A stretch of 64,000 nucleotides of DNA from Auanema rhodensis (Eukaryota > Nematoda > Chromadorea > Rhabditida > Rhabditidae), in assembly GCA_964057225.1 (NCBI GenBank), contig OZ059899.1:2356001-2420000 (forward strand), given 5' to 3'. The position numbers were made by a program, and so were the translations under genes. Below, one piece after another: positions 12,801 through 24,502 of this stretch. Positions within the stretch are counted from its first letter, which is position 1. Every line of letters begins with the position of its first letter. The notes beneath the pieces are model-generated. The model was not told the DNA's origin. It saw only the letters and a program-made list of their open reading frames with translations, and ran no database searches.

Positions 12801-15800
12801 TCAGATTTGCGCTAGCTTAAAAATGCACCGAGATATCAACTGATATAAGTTCACACTTATATCCTCGATTTTCACCCTGAAGAATTGATTTTTTCGTTGA
12901 ATAACATTGTCTATCGTCTTTGCCTTGAAAAATGGAATCTAAAAACATCTACTTTTTGCTAAATTATTTTGAAATTTTTCGAAAAAATGTTTGTCAAAAT
13001 GTTTTTGGAAGCAATGTTGAGTGTACATGGAAACTCAACATACACTAATGCATCATTTTTCAAACAATCATAACTAATTTGTGTATTAAGCGTTTCTCAA
13101 TGTAGTATAGTGCATTCGATGCGGATTTTTAAGTTGCGTCGATCTGTGTTATCAGATTTGCGCTAGCTTAAAAATGCACCGAGATATCAACTGATATAAG
13201 TTCACACTTATATCCTCGATTTTCACCCTGAAGAATTAATTTTTTCGTTGAATAACATTATCCATCGTCTTTGCCTTGAAAAATGGAATCTAAAAACATC
13301 TACTTTTTGCTAAATTATTTTGAAATTTTTGGAAAAAATTTTTGTCAAAATGTTTTTGGAAGCAATGTTGAGTGTACATGGAAACTCAACATACACTAAT
13401 GCATCATTTTTCAAACAATCATAACTAATTTGTGTATTAAGCGTTTCTTAATGTAGTATAGTGCATTCGATGCGGATTTTTAAGCTGCGTCGATCTGTGT
13501 TATCAGATTTGCGCTAGCTTAAAAATGCACCGAGATATCAACTGATATAAGTTCACACTTATATCCTCGATTTTCACCCTGAAGAATTGATTTTTTCGTT
13601 GAATAACATTGTCTATCGTCTTTGCCTTGAAAAATGGAATCTAAAAACATCTACTTTTTGCTAAATTATTTTGAAATTTTTCGAAAAAATGTTTGTCAAA
13701 ATGTTTTTGGAAGCAATGTTGAGTGTACATGGAAACTCAACATACACTAATGCATCATTTTTCAAACAATCATAACTAATTTGTGTATTAAGCGTTTCTC
13801 AATGTAGTATAGTGCATTCGATGCGGATTTTTAAGTTGCGTCGATCTGTGTTATCAGATTTGCGCTAGCTTAAAAATGCACCGAGATATCAACTGATATA
13901 AGTTCACACTTATATCCTCGATTTTCACCCTGAAGAATTAATTTTTTCGTTGAATAACATTATCCATCGTCTTTGCCTTGAAAAATGGAATCTAAAAACA
14001 TCTACTTTTTGCTAAATTATTTTGAAATTTTTGGAAAAAATTTTTGTCAAAATGTTTTTGGAAGCAATGTTGAGTGTACATGGAAACTCAACATACACTA
14101 ATGCATCATTTTTCAAACAATCATAACTAATTTGTGTATTGAGCGTTTCTTAATGTAGTATAGTGCATTCGATGCGGATTTTTAAGCTGCGTCGATCTGT
14201 GTTATCAGATTTGCGCTAGCTTAAAAATGCACCGAGATATCAACTGATATAAGTTCACACTTATATCCTCGATTTTCACCCTGAAGAATTGATTTTTTCG
14301 TTGAATAACATTGTCTATCGTCTTTGCCTTGAAAAATGGAATCTAAAAACATCTACTTTTTGCTAAATTATTTTGAAATTTTTCGAAAAAATTTTTGTCA
14401 AAATGTTTTTGGAAGCAATGTTGAGTGTACATGGAAACTCAACATACACTAATGCATCATTTTTCAAACAATCGTAACTAATTTGTGTATTAAGCGTTTC
14501 TCAATGTAGTATAGTGCATTCGATGCGGATTTTTAAGCTGCGTCGATCTGTGTTATCAGATTTGCGCTAGCTTAAAAATGCACCGAGATATCAACTGATA
14601 TAAGTTCACACTTATATCCTCGATTTTCACCCTGAAGAATTGATTTTTTCGTTGAATAACATTGTCTATCGTCTTTGCCTTGAAAAATGGAATCTAAAAA
14701 CATCTACTTTTTGCTAAATTATTTTGAAATTTTTCGAAAAAATTTTTGTCAAAATGTTTTTGGAAGCAATGTTGAGTGTACATGGAAACTCAACATACAC
14801 TAATGCATCATTTTTCAAACAATCATAACTAATTTGTGTATTAAGCGTTTCTCAATGTAGTATAGTGCATTCGATGCGGATTTTTAAGCTGCGTCGATCT
14901 GTGTTATCAGATTTGCGCTAGCTTAAAAATGCACCGAGATATCAACTGATATAAGTTCACACTTATATCCTCGATTTTCACCCTGAAGAATTGATTTTTT
15001 CGTTGAATAACATTGTCTATCGTCTTTGCCTTGAAAAATGGAATCTAAAAACATCTACTTTTTGCTAAATTATTTTGAAATTTTTCGAAAAAATTTTTGT
15101 CAAAATGTTTTTGGAAGCAATGTTGAGTGTACATGGAAACTCAACATACACTAATGCATCATTTTTCAAACAATCATAACTAATTTGTGTATTAAGCGTT
15201 TCTTAATGTAGTATAGTGCATTCGATGCGGATTTTTAAGCTGCGTCGATCTGTGTTATCAGATTTGCGCTAGCTTAAAAATGCACCGAGATATCAACTGA
15301 TATAAGTTCACACTTATATCCTCGATTTTCACCCTGAAGAATTGATTTTTTCGTTGAATAACATTGTCTATCGTCTTTGCCTTGAAAAATGGAATCTAAA
15401 AACATCTACTTTTTGCTAAATTATTTTGAAATTTTTCGAAAAAATGTTTGTCAAAATGTTTTTGGAAGCAATGTTGAGTGTACATGGAAACTCAACATAC
15501 ACTAATGCATCATTTTTCAAACAATCATAACTAATTTGTGTATTAAGCGTTTCTCAATGTAGTATAGTGCATTCGATGCGGATTTTTAAGCTGCGTCGAT
15601 CTGTGTTATCAGATTTGCGCTAGCTTAAAAATGCACCGAGATATCAACTGATATAAGTTCACACTTATATCCTCGATTTTCACCCTGAAGAATTGATTTT
15701 TTCGTTGAATAACATTGTCTATCGTCTTTGCCTTGAAAAATGGAATCTAAAAACATCTACTTTTTGCTAAATTATTTTGAAATTTTTCGAAAAAATTTTT

Positions 15801-15849
15801 GTCAAAATGTTTTTGGAAGCAATGTTGAGTGTACATGGAAACTCAAGAT

Positions 15850-18800
15850 ACACTAATGCATCATTTTTCAAACAATCATAACTAATTTGTGTATTAAGCG
15901 TTTCTTAATGTAGTATAGTGCATTCGATGCGGATTTTTAAGCTGCGTCGATCTGTGTTATCAGATTTGCGCTAGATTAAAAATGCACCGAGATATCAACT
16001 GATATAAGTTCACACTTATATCCTCGATTTTCACCCTGAAGAATTAATTTTTTCGTTGAATAACATTGTCCATCGTCTTTGCCTTAAAAAAAGGAATCTA
16101 AAAACATCTACTTTTTGCTAAATTATTTTGAAATTTTTCGAAAAAATTTTTGTCAAAATGTTTTTGGAAGCAATGTTGAGTGTACATGGAAACTCAACAT
16201 ACACTAATGCATCATTTTTCAAACGATCATAACTAATTTTTGTATCAAGCGTTTCTCAATGTAGTATAGTGCATTCGATGCGGATTTTTAAGCTGCGTCG
16301 ATCTGTGTTATCAGATTTGCGCTAGCTTAAAAATGCACCGAGATATCAACTGATATAAGTTCACACTTATATCCTCGATTTTCACCCTGAAGAATTAATT
16401 TTTTCGTTGAATAACATTGTCTATCGTCTTTGTCTTGAAAAATGGAATCTAAAAACATCTACTTTTTGCTAAATTATTTTGAAATTTTTCGAAAAAATAT
16501 TTGTCAAAATGTTTTTGGAAGCAATGTTGAGTGTACATGGAAACTCAACATACACTAATGCATCATTTTTCAAACGATCATAACTAATTTTTGTATCAAG
16601 CGTTTCTCGATGTAGTATAGTGCATTCGATGCGGATTTTTAAGCTGCGTCGATCTGTGTTATCAGATTTGCGCTAGCTTAAAAATGCACCGAGATATCAA
16701 CTGATATAAGTTCACACTTATATCCTCGATTTTCACCCTGAAGAATTAATTTTTTCGTTGAATAACATTGTCCATCGTCTTTGCCTGAAAAAAAGGAATC
16801 TAAAAACATCTACTTTTTGCTAAATTATTTTGAAATTTTTCGAAAAAATTTTGGTCAAAATGTTTTTGGAAGCAATGTTGAGTGTACATGGAAACTCAAC
16901 ATACACTAATGCATCATTTTTCAAACGATCATAACTAATTTTTGTATCAAGCGTTTCTCAATGTAGTATAGTGCATTCGATGCGGATTTTTAAGCTGCGT
17001 CGATCTGTGTTATCAGATTTGCGCTAGCTTAAAAATGCACCGAGATATCAACTGATATAAGTTCACACTTATATCCTCGATTTTCACCCTGAAGAATTAA
17101 TTTTTTCGTTGAATAACATTGTCCATCGTCTTTGCCTTAAAAAAAGGAATCTAAAAACATCTACTTTTTGCTAAATTATTTTGAAATTTTTCGAAAAAAT
17201 TTTTGTCAAAATGTTTTTGGAAGCAATGTTGAGTGTACATGGAAACTCAACATACACTAATGCATCATTTTTCAAACGATCATAACTAATTTTTGTATCA
17301 AGCGTTTCTCAATGTAGTATAGTGCATTCGATGCGGATTTTTAAGCTGCGTCGATCTGTGTTATCAGATTTGCGCTAGCTTAAAAATGCACCGAGATATC
17401 AACTGATATAAGTTCACACTTATATCCTCGATTTTCACCCTGAAGAATTAATTTTTTCGTTGAATAACATTGTCCATCGTCTTTGCCTTAAAAAAAGGAA
17501 TCTAAAAACATCTACTTTTTGCTAAATTATTTTGAAATTTTTCGAAAAAATTTTTGTCAAAATGTTTTTGGAAGCAATGTTGAGTGTACATGGAAACTCA
17601 ACATACACTAATGCATCATTTTTCAAACGATCATAACTAATTTTTGTATCAAGCGTTTCTCAATGTAGTATAGTGCATTCGATGCGGATTTTTAAGCTGC
17701 GTCGATCTGTGTTATCAGATTTGCGCTAGCTTAAAAATGCACCGAGATATCAACTGATATAAGTTCACACTTATATCCTCGATTTTCACCCTGAAGAATT
17801 GATTTTTTCGTTGAATAACATTGTCTATCGTCTTTGCCTTGAAAAATGGAATCTAAAAACATCTACTTTTTGCTAAATTATTTTGAAATTTTTGGAAAAA
17901 ATTTTTGTCAAAATGTTTTTGGAAGCAATGTTGAGTGTACATGGAAACTCAACATACACTAATGCATCATTTTTCAAACAATCATAACTAATTTGTGTAT
18001 TAAGCGTTTCTTAATGTAGTATAGTGCATTCGATGCGGATTTTTAAGCTGCGTCGATCTGTGTTATCAGATTTGCGCTAGATTAAAAATGCACCGAGATA
18101 TCAACTGATATAAGTTCACACTTATATCCTCGATTTTCACCCTGAAGAATTAATTTTTTCGTTGAATAACATTGTCCATCGTCTTTGCCTTAAAAAAAGG
18201 AATCTAAAAACATCTACTTTTTGCTAAATTATTTTGAAATTTTTCGAAAAAATTTTTGTCAAAATGTTTTTGGAAGCAATGTTGAGTGTACATGGAAACT
18301 CAACATACACTAATGCATCATTTTTCAAACGATCATAACTAATTTTTGTATCAAGCGTTTCTCAATGTAGTATAGTGCATTCGATGCGGATTTTTAAGCT
18401 GCGTCGATCTGTGTTATCAGATTTGCGCTAGCTTAAAAATGCACCGAGATATCAACTGATATAAGTTCACACTTATATCCTCGATTTTCACCCTGAAGAA
18501 TTAATTTTTTCGTTGAATAACATTGTCTATCGTCTTTGTCTTGAAAAATGGAATCTAAAAACATCTACTTTTTGCTAAATTATTTTGAAATTTTTCGAAA
18601 AAATATTTGTCAAAATGTTTTTGGAAGCAATGTTGAGTGTACATGGAAACTCAACATACACTAATGCATCATTTTTCAAACGATCATAACTAATTTTTGT
18701 ATCAAGCGTTTCTCGATGTAGTATAGTGCATTCGATGCGGATTTTTAAGCTGCGTCGATCTGTGTTATCAGATTTGCGCTAGCTTAAAAATGCACCGAGA

Positions 18801-21073
18801 TATCAACTGATATAAGTTCACACTTATATCCTCGATTTTCACCCTGAAGAATTAATTTTTTCGTTGAATAACATTGTCCATCGTCTTTGCCTGAAAAAAA
18901 GGAATCTAAAAACATCTACTTTTTGCTAAATTATTTTGAAATTTTTCGAAAAAATTTTTGTCAAAATGTTTTTGGAAGCAATGTTGAGTGTACATGGAAA
19001 CTCAACATACACTAATGCATCATTTTTCAAACGATCATAACTAATTTTTGTATCAAGCGTTTCTCAATGTAGTATAGTGCATTCGATGCGGATTTTTAAG
19101 CTGCGTCGATCTGTGTTATCAGATTTGCGCTAGCTTAAAAATGCACCGAGATATCAACTGATATAAGTTCACACTTATATCCTCGATTTTCACCCTGAAG
19201 AATTAATTTTTTCGTTGAATAACATTGTCTATCGTCTTTGTCTTGAAAAATGGAATCTAAAAACATCTACTTTTTGCTAAATTATTTTGAAATTTTTCGA
19301 AAAAATATTTGTCAAAATGTTTTTGGAAGCAATGTTGAGTGTACATGGAAACTCAACATACACTAATGCATCATTTTTCAAACGATCATAACTAATTTTT
19401 GTATCAAGCGTTTCTCGATGTAGTATAGTGCATTCGATGCGGATTTTTAAGCTGCGTCGATCTGTGTTATCAGATTTGCGCTAGCTTAAAAATGCACCGA
19501 GATATCAACTGATATAAGTTCACACTTATATCCTCGATTTTCACCCTGAAGAATTAATTTTTTCGTTGAATAACATTGTCCATCGTCTTTGCCTGAAAAA
19601 AAGGAATCTAAAAACATCTACTTTTTGCTAAATTATTTTGAAATTTTTCGAAAAAATTTTGGTCAAAATGTTTTTGGAAGCAATGTTGAGTGTACATGGA
19701 AACTCAACATACACTAATGCATCATTTTTCAAACGATCATAACTAATTTTTGTATCAGGCGTTTCTCAATGTAGTATAGTGCATTCGATGCGGATTTTTA
19801 AGCTGCGTCGATCTGTGTTATCAGATTTGCGCTAGCTTAAAAATGCACCGAGATATCAACTGATATAAGTTCACACTTATATCCTCGATTTTCACCCTGA
19901 AGAATTAATTTTTTCGTTGAATAACATTGTCCATCGTCTTTGCCTTAAAAAAAGGAATCTAAAAACATCTACTTTTTGCTAAATTATTTTGAAATTTTTC
20001 GAAAAAATTTTTGTCAAAATGTTTTTGGAAGCAATGTTGAGTGTACATGGAAACTCAACATACACTAATGCATCATTTTTCAAACGATCATAACTAATTT
20101 TTGTATCAAGCGTTTCTCAATGTAGTATAGTGCATTCGATGCGGATTTTTAAGCTGCGTCGATCTGTGTTATCAGATTTGCGCTAGCTTAAAAATGCACC
20201 GAGATATCAACTGATATAAGTTCACACTTATATCCTCGATTTTCACCCTGAAGAATTAATTTTTTCGTTGAATAACATTGTCCATCGTCTTTGCCTTAAA
20301 AAAAGGAATCTAAAAACATCTACTTTTTGCTAAATTATTTTGAAATTTTTCGAAAAAATTTTTGTCAAAATGTTTTTGGAAGCAATGTTGAGTGTACATG
20401 GAAACTCAACATACACTAATGCATCATTTTTCAAACGATCATAACTAATTTTTGTATCAAGCGTTTCTCAATGTAGTATAGTGCATTCGATGCGGATTTT
20501 TAAGCTGCGTCGATCTGTGTTATCAGATTTGCGCTAGCTTAAAAATGCACCGAGATATCAACTGATATAAGTTCACACTTATATCCTCGATTTTCACCCT
20601 GAAGAATTGATTTTTTCGTTGAATAACATTGTCTATCGTCTTTGCCTTGAAAAATGGAATCTAAAAACATCTACTTTTTGCTAAATTATTTTGAAATTTT
20701 TGGAAAAAATTTTTGTCAAAATGTTTTTGGAAGCAATGTTGAGTGTACATGGAAACTCAACATACACTAATGCATCATTTTTCAAACAATCATAACTAAT
20801 TTGTGTATTAAGCGTTTCTTAATGTAGTATAGTGCATTCGATGCGGATTTTTAAGCTGCGTCGATCTGTGTTATCAGATTTGCGCTAGATTAAAAATGCA
20901 CCGAGATATCAACTGATATAAGTTCACACTTATATCCTCGATTTGCACCCTGAAGAATTAATTTTTTCGTTGAATAACATTGTCCATCGTCTTTGCCTTA
21001 AAAAAAGGAATCTAAAAACATCTACTTTTTGCTAAATTATTTTGAAATTTTTCGAAAAAATTTTTGTCAAAAT
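15850..21073 (+). repeat. Nested duplications (2106 and 2808 bp) leading to element A
   Basis: The rare CTAGATTA variant lies at 15971, 18077 and 20885, which are 6 and 8 monomers apart. TTGGTCAAAA recurs at 16851 and 19659 (2808 bp), and TGCCTGAAAAAAAGG near 16783, 18890 and 19591. The stretch ending at 21073, where element A begins, is a copy of the stretch ending at 18265, with only scattered substitutions such as TTTGCACCC near 20944. Position 18265/18266 is therefore a paralogous empty site for the element. Confidence 0.75.
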
Positions 21074-21451
21074 AATCAAAGAACGAAAAATAAAAAGAGA
21101 AAGATTTATTAAAGAAAACAAAAAAAAATACAAAAAAATTCAAGAGAAAATTCCAAACTGAAAAAAATATAAAAAAATTCCTTATCACAATAATTTTAGG
21201 ACAAAAACAACTAAATATTGTTTTAATCAGATTACGGTAGTTGATTATCAACAGTTCACTGTTTACCAACAATCTCTAAATGGAGCGCGATTACTATGGA
21301 TTGTTTTATCAATGGGTCATTTTATTCAAATTATTCATTTTATTTAATTTTTTGATGAATAATTGTTATCTTAATATTTTATATAAATTATATTATATAT
21401 TTATCTTCATTTATACTATTCATTTTAGTATCTATAGCCATATTCTTGACA
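21074..21451 (-). repeat. 3' LTR of copy A
   Basis: 378 bp, matching 24337-24714. On the plus strand it starts AATCAAAG directly after satellite and ends TTCTTGACA before the polypurine tract. It is extremely AT-rich, with T-runs toward its 3' end on the minus strand. A poly(A)-signal hexamer AATAAA (minus) lies at 21105-21110, near the LTR end. Two overlapping palindromes sit in the middle of the LTR (see the entry in the 5' LTR). Confidence 0.93.
21105..21110 (-). terminator. Candidate poly(A) signal in 3' LTR of copy A
   Basis: AATAAA on the minus strand, 36 bp from the end of the LTR. Other AATAAA hexamers occur in the AT-rich middle of the LTR, so which is used is unknown. The same site recurs at 32505-32510 (C) and 37902-37907 (D). 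Confidence 0.4.
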
Positions 21452-21464
21452 TCCCCGGCCTCTC
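21452..21464 (-). other. Polypurine tract, copy A
   Basis: On the minus strand GAGAGGCCGGGGA abuts the LTR start TGTCAAG. It is purine-rich apart from a central CC, and lies where plus-strand DNA synthesis is primed in LTR elements. Same in C (32852-32864) and D (38249-38261); lost in B. Confidence 0.75.
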
Positions 21465-21467
21465 AAA

Positions 21468-21484
21468 TTTCTCGTCCCGAGAAA
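21468..21484 (-). other. Hairpin beside the polypurine tract, copy A
   Basis: TTTCTCG and CGAGAAA form a perfect 7-bp stem around a 3-nt loop, 3 bp from the polypurine tract. Also at 32868-32884 and 38265-38281. The role is unknown. The rest of the 3' region (21485-21596) is AT-rich with no other feature I can name. Confidence 0.6.
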
Positions 21485-21596
21485 AAATTCTTCTTATTAC
21501 TATTTATTCAATAGTTTAACAGTTTCATTAAAAACAATAATAAAAATAAACATTTACAACATACATGAGAAAATTTAAATTTCAACAAGAAATTAG

Positions 21597-23906
21597 TTAT
21601 GGTGCTGTTTTTTTAAACTGTTGTTGAGGCTTATGGGTTTTGTGCATCTCATTCAGTGCAGTCAGCTTTTCAGTCCAATTCTCGGACTCCCATTTACCGA
21701 CAATCTCTCCTTTCGTTATCGTGGTTGGCTGGCATGTCATGTTAGCCACAATCACTGTAGTGGAACTATTGGTGTCCACTTTACATATTCCCGTGGGTAT
21801 ATCACTCCTATGGGATACCAGTAAGCTATCTTTCTGCTCGTCACATGAGATTTGTAGCGTTCTACTTTTATTCGCAGGTATATAAACTCTCTGTAAGGCT
21901 ATGGCCTCTTTTCTATAAAACTTCAAAGATATGCCCAAATCTTTCAGGGCATTCGTACCAATAAGTATAGAATCATCTCTACTTTTTCTCACCAAAAAAC
22001 ATACTTGTGCAGTTTTTTTACTTTCTGAGCAATAAACTTCACAGCTTATTGCTCCAACAAAATTCATTCGCGTACCCGAGGCATTCGCTATGAACTTATC
22101 TCCATTCCAAGGAAGTTGAGTTACACTTCTATCTAAGTCAACCCCTTCATTCATCAAATTAACTAGAGCTTGTGACGACATCACTGATATTTGTGATCCC
22201 GTGTCAATAAGAACTTTTTTATTTCTCATACTGCAGATTAACATAGGTAGTAAACTCTGCTCACCAATCAATTTTGCATCATAGCTGTTGTTGCATGTTT
22301 TGATAGTTTTGTTCCATGCAACAGCTTGCTTATTCATAACAGAACCCATATTGTTCTGTTCTTCTTCAATTCTTTTAGAATTGTCTGATGGTCGTTTTCT
22401 CTCAGCACAATGTGTTGCTATATGACCACTTCTGTTACATATGTAACAAATAACTTCTTTTCTCTGTGGAAAATTACGAACCTTTTCAGTTACGTAACTG
22501 CCACGATTGGTCATGTGTTGACCACTAGCAGTATTATTCTGCTTCAAAAATCTCAGCCTGGGCAGGTTTACTTCAGGTATTCTGTCCTTTCTATGCTGAT
22601 TGTAGTGAATGCGCTTATTTCTTTCACAACGTAAAGCGACCTCTTTCACCTTCTCATACACCTCCCCTTCTTCACTAGTCTCTATTGTCTCAAGTACTTG
22701 TAATGCACAAGTACATTCTCTGAGTACCTCATACAAGACTTGAGCTCTTGTGAACGATAACTTTGACATAGACAATCCGGGGTAAGCCTTCCTAGAAGTT
22801 TCTTCTAGTTTCTTACAAAAGCTTATTAGATTGCTATTGTTGTCAAACTTCAAAGATTTAAGAGCAGCTATGGCATCTAACCTACTTGCTCTCTTAGAAT
22901 ACTCATGTTGCTTATTCAGTTCCTCTATTATTTTGTCGAGCGAACTGTTTCTGATTATTTCAGGCAACTCATCATACCTATCTCTCGCCTCTCCTCTTAA
23001 TTTTTCTACAAACAGCGTTCTGCGGCCGCTTGCCGACCACGTGCTTTTTGGGTATTTCAGGTGAAACCCTTCTACAAAATGGTTCCATTTCTCGAACGAC
23101 CCACTCGAAAAACTTGGAACATCAGGCAGCAATTGCGCTCGCATTATGTCCAAAAACGCTTCATTCTGCGCGCTGAGTCCATTAAAAGGCAAAGATGACT
23201 CACCCTTGGAGTCTAATCCCTCTTTTTTTTCCTGTTCCTGTTGAACATCCGTCAACCATTTCTGAGTTGTTCCTAACTCCTTCTGTCGATGCAACTGTAA
23301 AATATATTCAATTTCAGAATTTTCCTCTTCTATTTTACCTGCTGCTTTGTCATCAATCATCATATCCGCCATAGCTAATTGCGCTTGGCTCTCGATAGCT
23401 GCTGATCTCTGCAAATTAAAACTATTAAATATTTCATGCTTCAAAGATTTTTTATCACATTTGAAAAAATCGCATAAATCTTTCATAGTACTATTAATGG
23501 CCCTCATCTCGTCCACTATCTCACTTTCATTGAGTTGGAAAATCTCACAAATGAATTTAGTTGTTTCCGCTCGTTTATCAGCTAACTTCAGAGTATTACC
23601 CAACTCTGAAGGCTTTTTGAGCCCACTCTTGTTCATTACTGTAATAATGGACTGGATAAATCTCCAATTTTGCCCTTTTCGCAATTCACTAGCTAAATTT
23701 TGCTTTATTGAGTTTATCAAATTAGCAACTTTCTGCTCTGCTCTCCTTTTCTCAGCAGAATTCCTGATTTTTTCCGTAAAATCTTTACGTAAACAATCAT
23801 TCAACGGCTCTATAGCCGATAATATTTCAGAGATGAATGAATTCAACATTACCTCTTCAAATGCGCTCTCGAAGTCCATATCGAGCAATTCATTCACAAA
23901 TGACAT
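21597..23906 (-). CDS. Gag-protease polyprotein of copy A (769 aa)
   Basis: One open frame. I start it at the first in-frame ATG (23906, G at -3). The frame is open upstream to a stop at 24018-24020, but the only earlier start-like codon is TTG at 23975. Positions here count from that TTG, so subtract 23 for the ATG form. Residues 1-290 are helical and charged, with likely coiled coils around 60-100 and 210-255. Residues 285-455 resemble a retrotransposon Gag capsid core (FEKWNHF, LRGEARDRY, ELPEIIR). A CCHC zinc knuckle has C510, C513, H518 and C523. The retropepsin active site is DTG at 591-593 with a second ILIG motif at 670-673. Residues 690-765 look like the linker that joins protease to reverse transcriptase in Ty3/gypsy Pol, then the frame stops. 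The products would form particles and process Gag; no polymerase is encoded. Confidence 0.88.
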   Translation of the reverse strand: MSFVNELLDMDFESAFEEVMLNSFISEILSAIEPLNDCLRKDFTEKIRNSAEKRRAEQKVANLINSIKQNLASELRKGQNWRFIQSIITVMNKSGLKKPSELGNTLKLADKRAETTKFICEIFQLNESEIVDEMRAINSTMKDLCDFFKCDKKSLKHEIFNSFNLQRSAAIESQAQLAMADMMIDDKAAGKIEEENSEIEYILQLHRQKELGTTQKWLTDVQQEQEKKEGLDSKGESSLPFNGLSAQNEAFLDIMRAQLLPDVPSFSSGSFEKWNHFVEGFHLKYPKSTWSASGRRTLFVEKLRGEARDRYDELPEIIRNSSLDKIIEELNKQHEYSKRASRLDAIAALKSLKFDNNSNLISFCKKLEETSRKAYPGLSMSKLSFTRAQVLYEVLRECTCALQVLETIETSEEGEVYEKVKEVALRCERNKRIHYNQHRKDRIPEVNLPRLRFLKQNNTASGQHMTNRGSYVTEKVRNFPQRKEVICYICNRSGHIATHCAERKRPSDNSKRIEEEQNNMGSVMNKQAVAWNKTIKTCNNSYDAKLIGEQSLLPMLICSMRNKKVLIDTGSQISVMSSQALVNLMNEGVDLDRSVTQLPWNGDKFIANASGTRMNFVGAISCEVYCSESKKTAQVCFLVRKSRDDSILIGTNALKDLGISLKFYRKEAIALQRVYIPANKSRTLQISCDEQKDSLLVSHRSDIPTGICKVDTNSSTTVIVANMTCQPTTITKGEIVGKWESENWTEKLTALNEMHKTHKPQQQFKKTAP

Positions 23907-24066
23907 TTCACCTATCAATGAAAAAAAATTACTAGAAGTTTCCTCTACTAATTTATTGCTATTTGAAAGAATCAAACAAGCACTTATATCAAGAAAATTG
24001 AATTTACTTGATATTAGTTACTACTACCCAAGTTCTGAATGTAGTTCACAGCGGAAGAAATCAGAA

Positions 24067-24090
24067 AAAGTGTTTAAAAGAAAACACTTT
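24067..24090 (-). other. Leader hairpin 1, copy A
   Basis: AAAGTGTTT and AAACACTTT form a perfect 9-bp stem with a 6-nt loop. The same structure is present in B (28667-28690), C (35467-35490) and D (40864-40887). Confidence 0.6.
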
Positions 24091-24123
24091 AACCAAAAAC
24101 AACCGTACAACAATATACCAAGA

Positions 24124-24147
24124 GACACTGTTGTTACCAACACTGTC
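24124..24147 (-). other. Leader hairpin 2, copy A
   Basis: GACACTGTTG and CAACACTGTC pair at 9 of 10 positions around TTAC. Copies lie at 28724-28747, 35524-35547 and 40921-40944. It is a candidate packaging or dimer signal by position only. Confidence 0.55.
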
Positions 24148-24321
24148 AAATGATAATTGTTCTGTAAACTTCACTTTTATTCGGCAAATACCAAACAAAA
24201 TTGAATGAATACAAACAGAACCCTATTCAGGTAGCAGTGACTTTTTCACCAAACTCTATTCGAGCTTTCAAACAGGGTTATATGAGCAATTAGCTCAACC
24301 CAAACAATAAAATAGTGAAGA

Positions 24322-24336
24322 CCGGTTCGGCCCCCA
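24322..24336 (-). other. Primer-binding site, copy A
   Basis: Minus strand TGGGGGCCGAACCGG starts at the base after the 5' LTR. Its complement ends in CCA and reads as a tRNA 3' end: CCGG (T-stem), a 7-nt acceptor, C and CCA. The TGGGGG start is like that of proline-tRNA primer sites, but the remaining bases differ from the best-known one, so the exact tRNA is unsettled. Copies: 28922-28936, 35722-35736 and 41119-41133. Confidence 0.7.
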
Positions 24337-24502
24337 AATCAAAGAACGAAAAATAAAAAGAGAAAGATTTATTAAAGAAAACAAAAAAAAATACAAAAAA
24401 ATTCAAGAGAAAATTCCAAACTGAAAAAAATATAAAAAAATTCCTTATCACAATAATTTTAGGACAAAAACAACTAAATATTGTTTTAATCAGATTACGG
24501 TA

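Larger units (their letters stand above)
1..21073 (+). repeat. 351-bp satellite array, block 1 (60 monomers)
   Basis: The landmark TGGAAGCAATG recurs at 21, 372, 723 and 1074, and so on, giving a period of 351 bp. From 21 to the point where it would next fall beside element A there are 60 monomers with a net loss of 2 bp (single-T deletions near 6987 and 8040). All monomers run the same way. Variants fall into linked classes: CAATCAT with GTGTATTAAG, followed by GAATTGATT and GTCTATCG; or CGATCAT with TTTGTATCAAG, often followed by GAATTAATT and GTCCATCG. No frame of useful length is open in the monomer. I see no gene here. This is tandem satellite DNA of the kind found at centromeres or in pericentric heterochromatin; the location itself is inferred. 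Confidence 0.97.
23907..24336 (-). other. 5' leader of copy A
   Basis: 430 nt between the 5' LTR and the first ATG. It holds the primer site at its start and two strong inverted repeats (24067-24090 and 24124-24147). No conserved peptide is recognised in it. A long structured leader is where packaging and dimer-forming signals sit in retroelements; that role is inferred. Confidence 0.6.

Noticed and set aside
1-21073. CRISPR-like array, because of regular direct repeats
   Set aside because: The whole 351-bp unit repeats with no unique spacers; this is satellite DNA.
21012-21519. Short frames in the LTRs and across LTR-satellite junctions (79-86 codons) on both strands
   Set aside because: They are low-complexity Phe/Ile/Tyr/Asn-rich translations of AT-rich LTR sequence, some running into satellite; no start context or domain supports them.
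23904-23975. Start of Gag at the TTG codon at 23975
   Set aside because: TTG starts are a bacterial convention; the first in-frame ATG at 23906 has a good context for a eukaryote. Upstream coding by splicing or other means cannot be excluded.
23347-24153. 268-codon plus-strand frame opposite the Gag start, present in all four copies
   Set aside because: It lies antisense to the Gag N-terminus and leader, has no recognisable domain, and its conservation follows from the copies being near identical.
21597-24336. Hidden reverse transcriptase or integrase remnants in the internal region
   Set aside because: The internal region is fully accounted for by leader, Gag-protease and a 145-bp 3' region; no YxDD or integrase-type motif is present in the frame.
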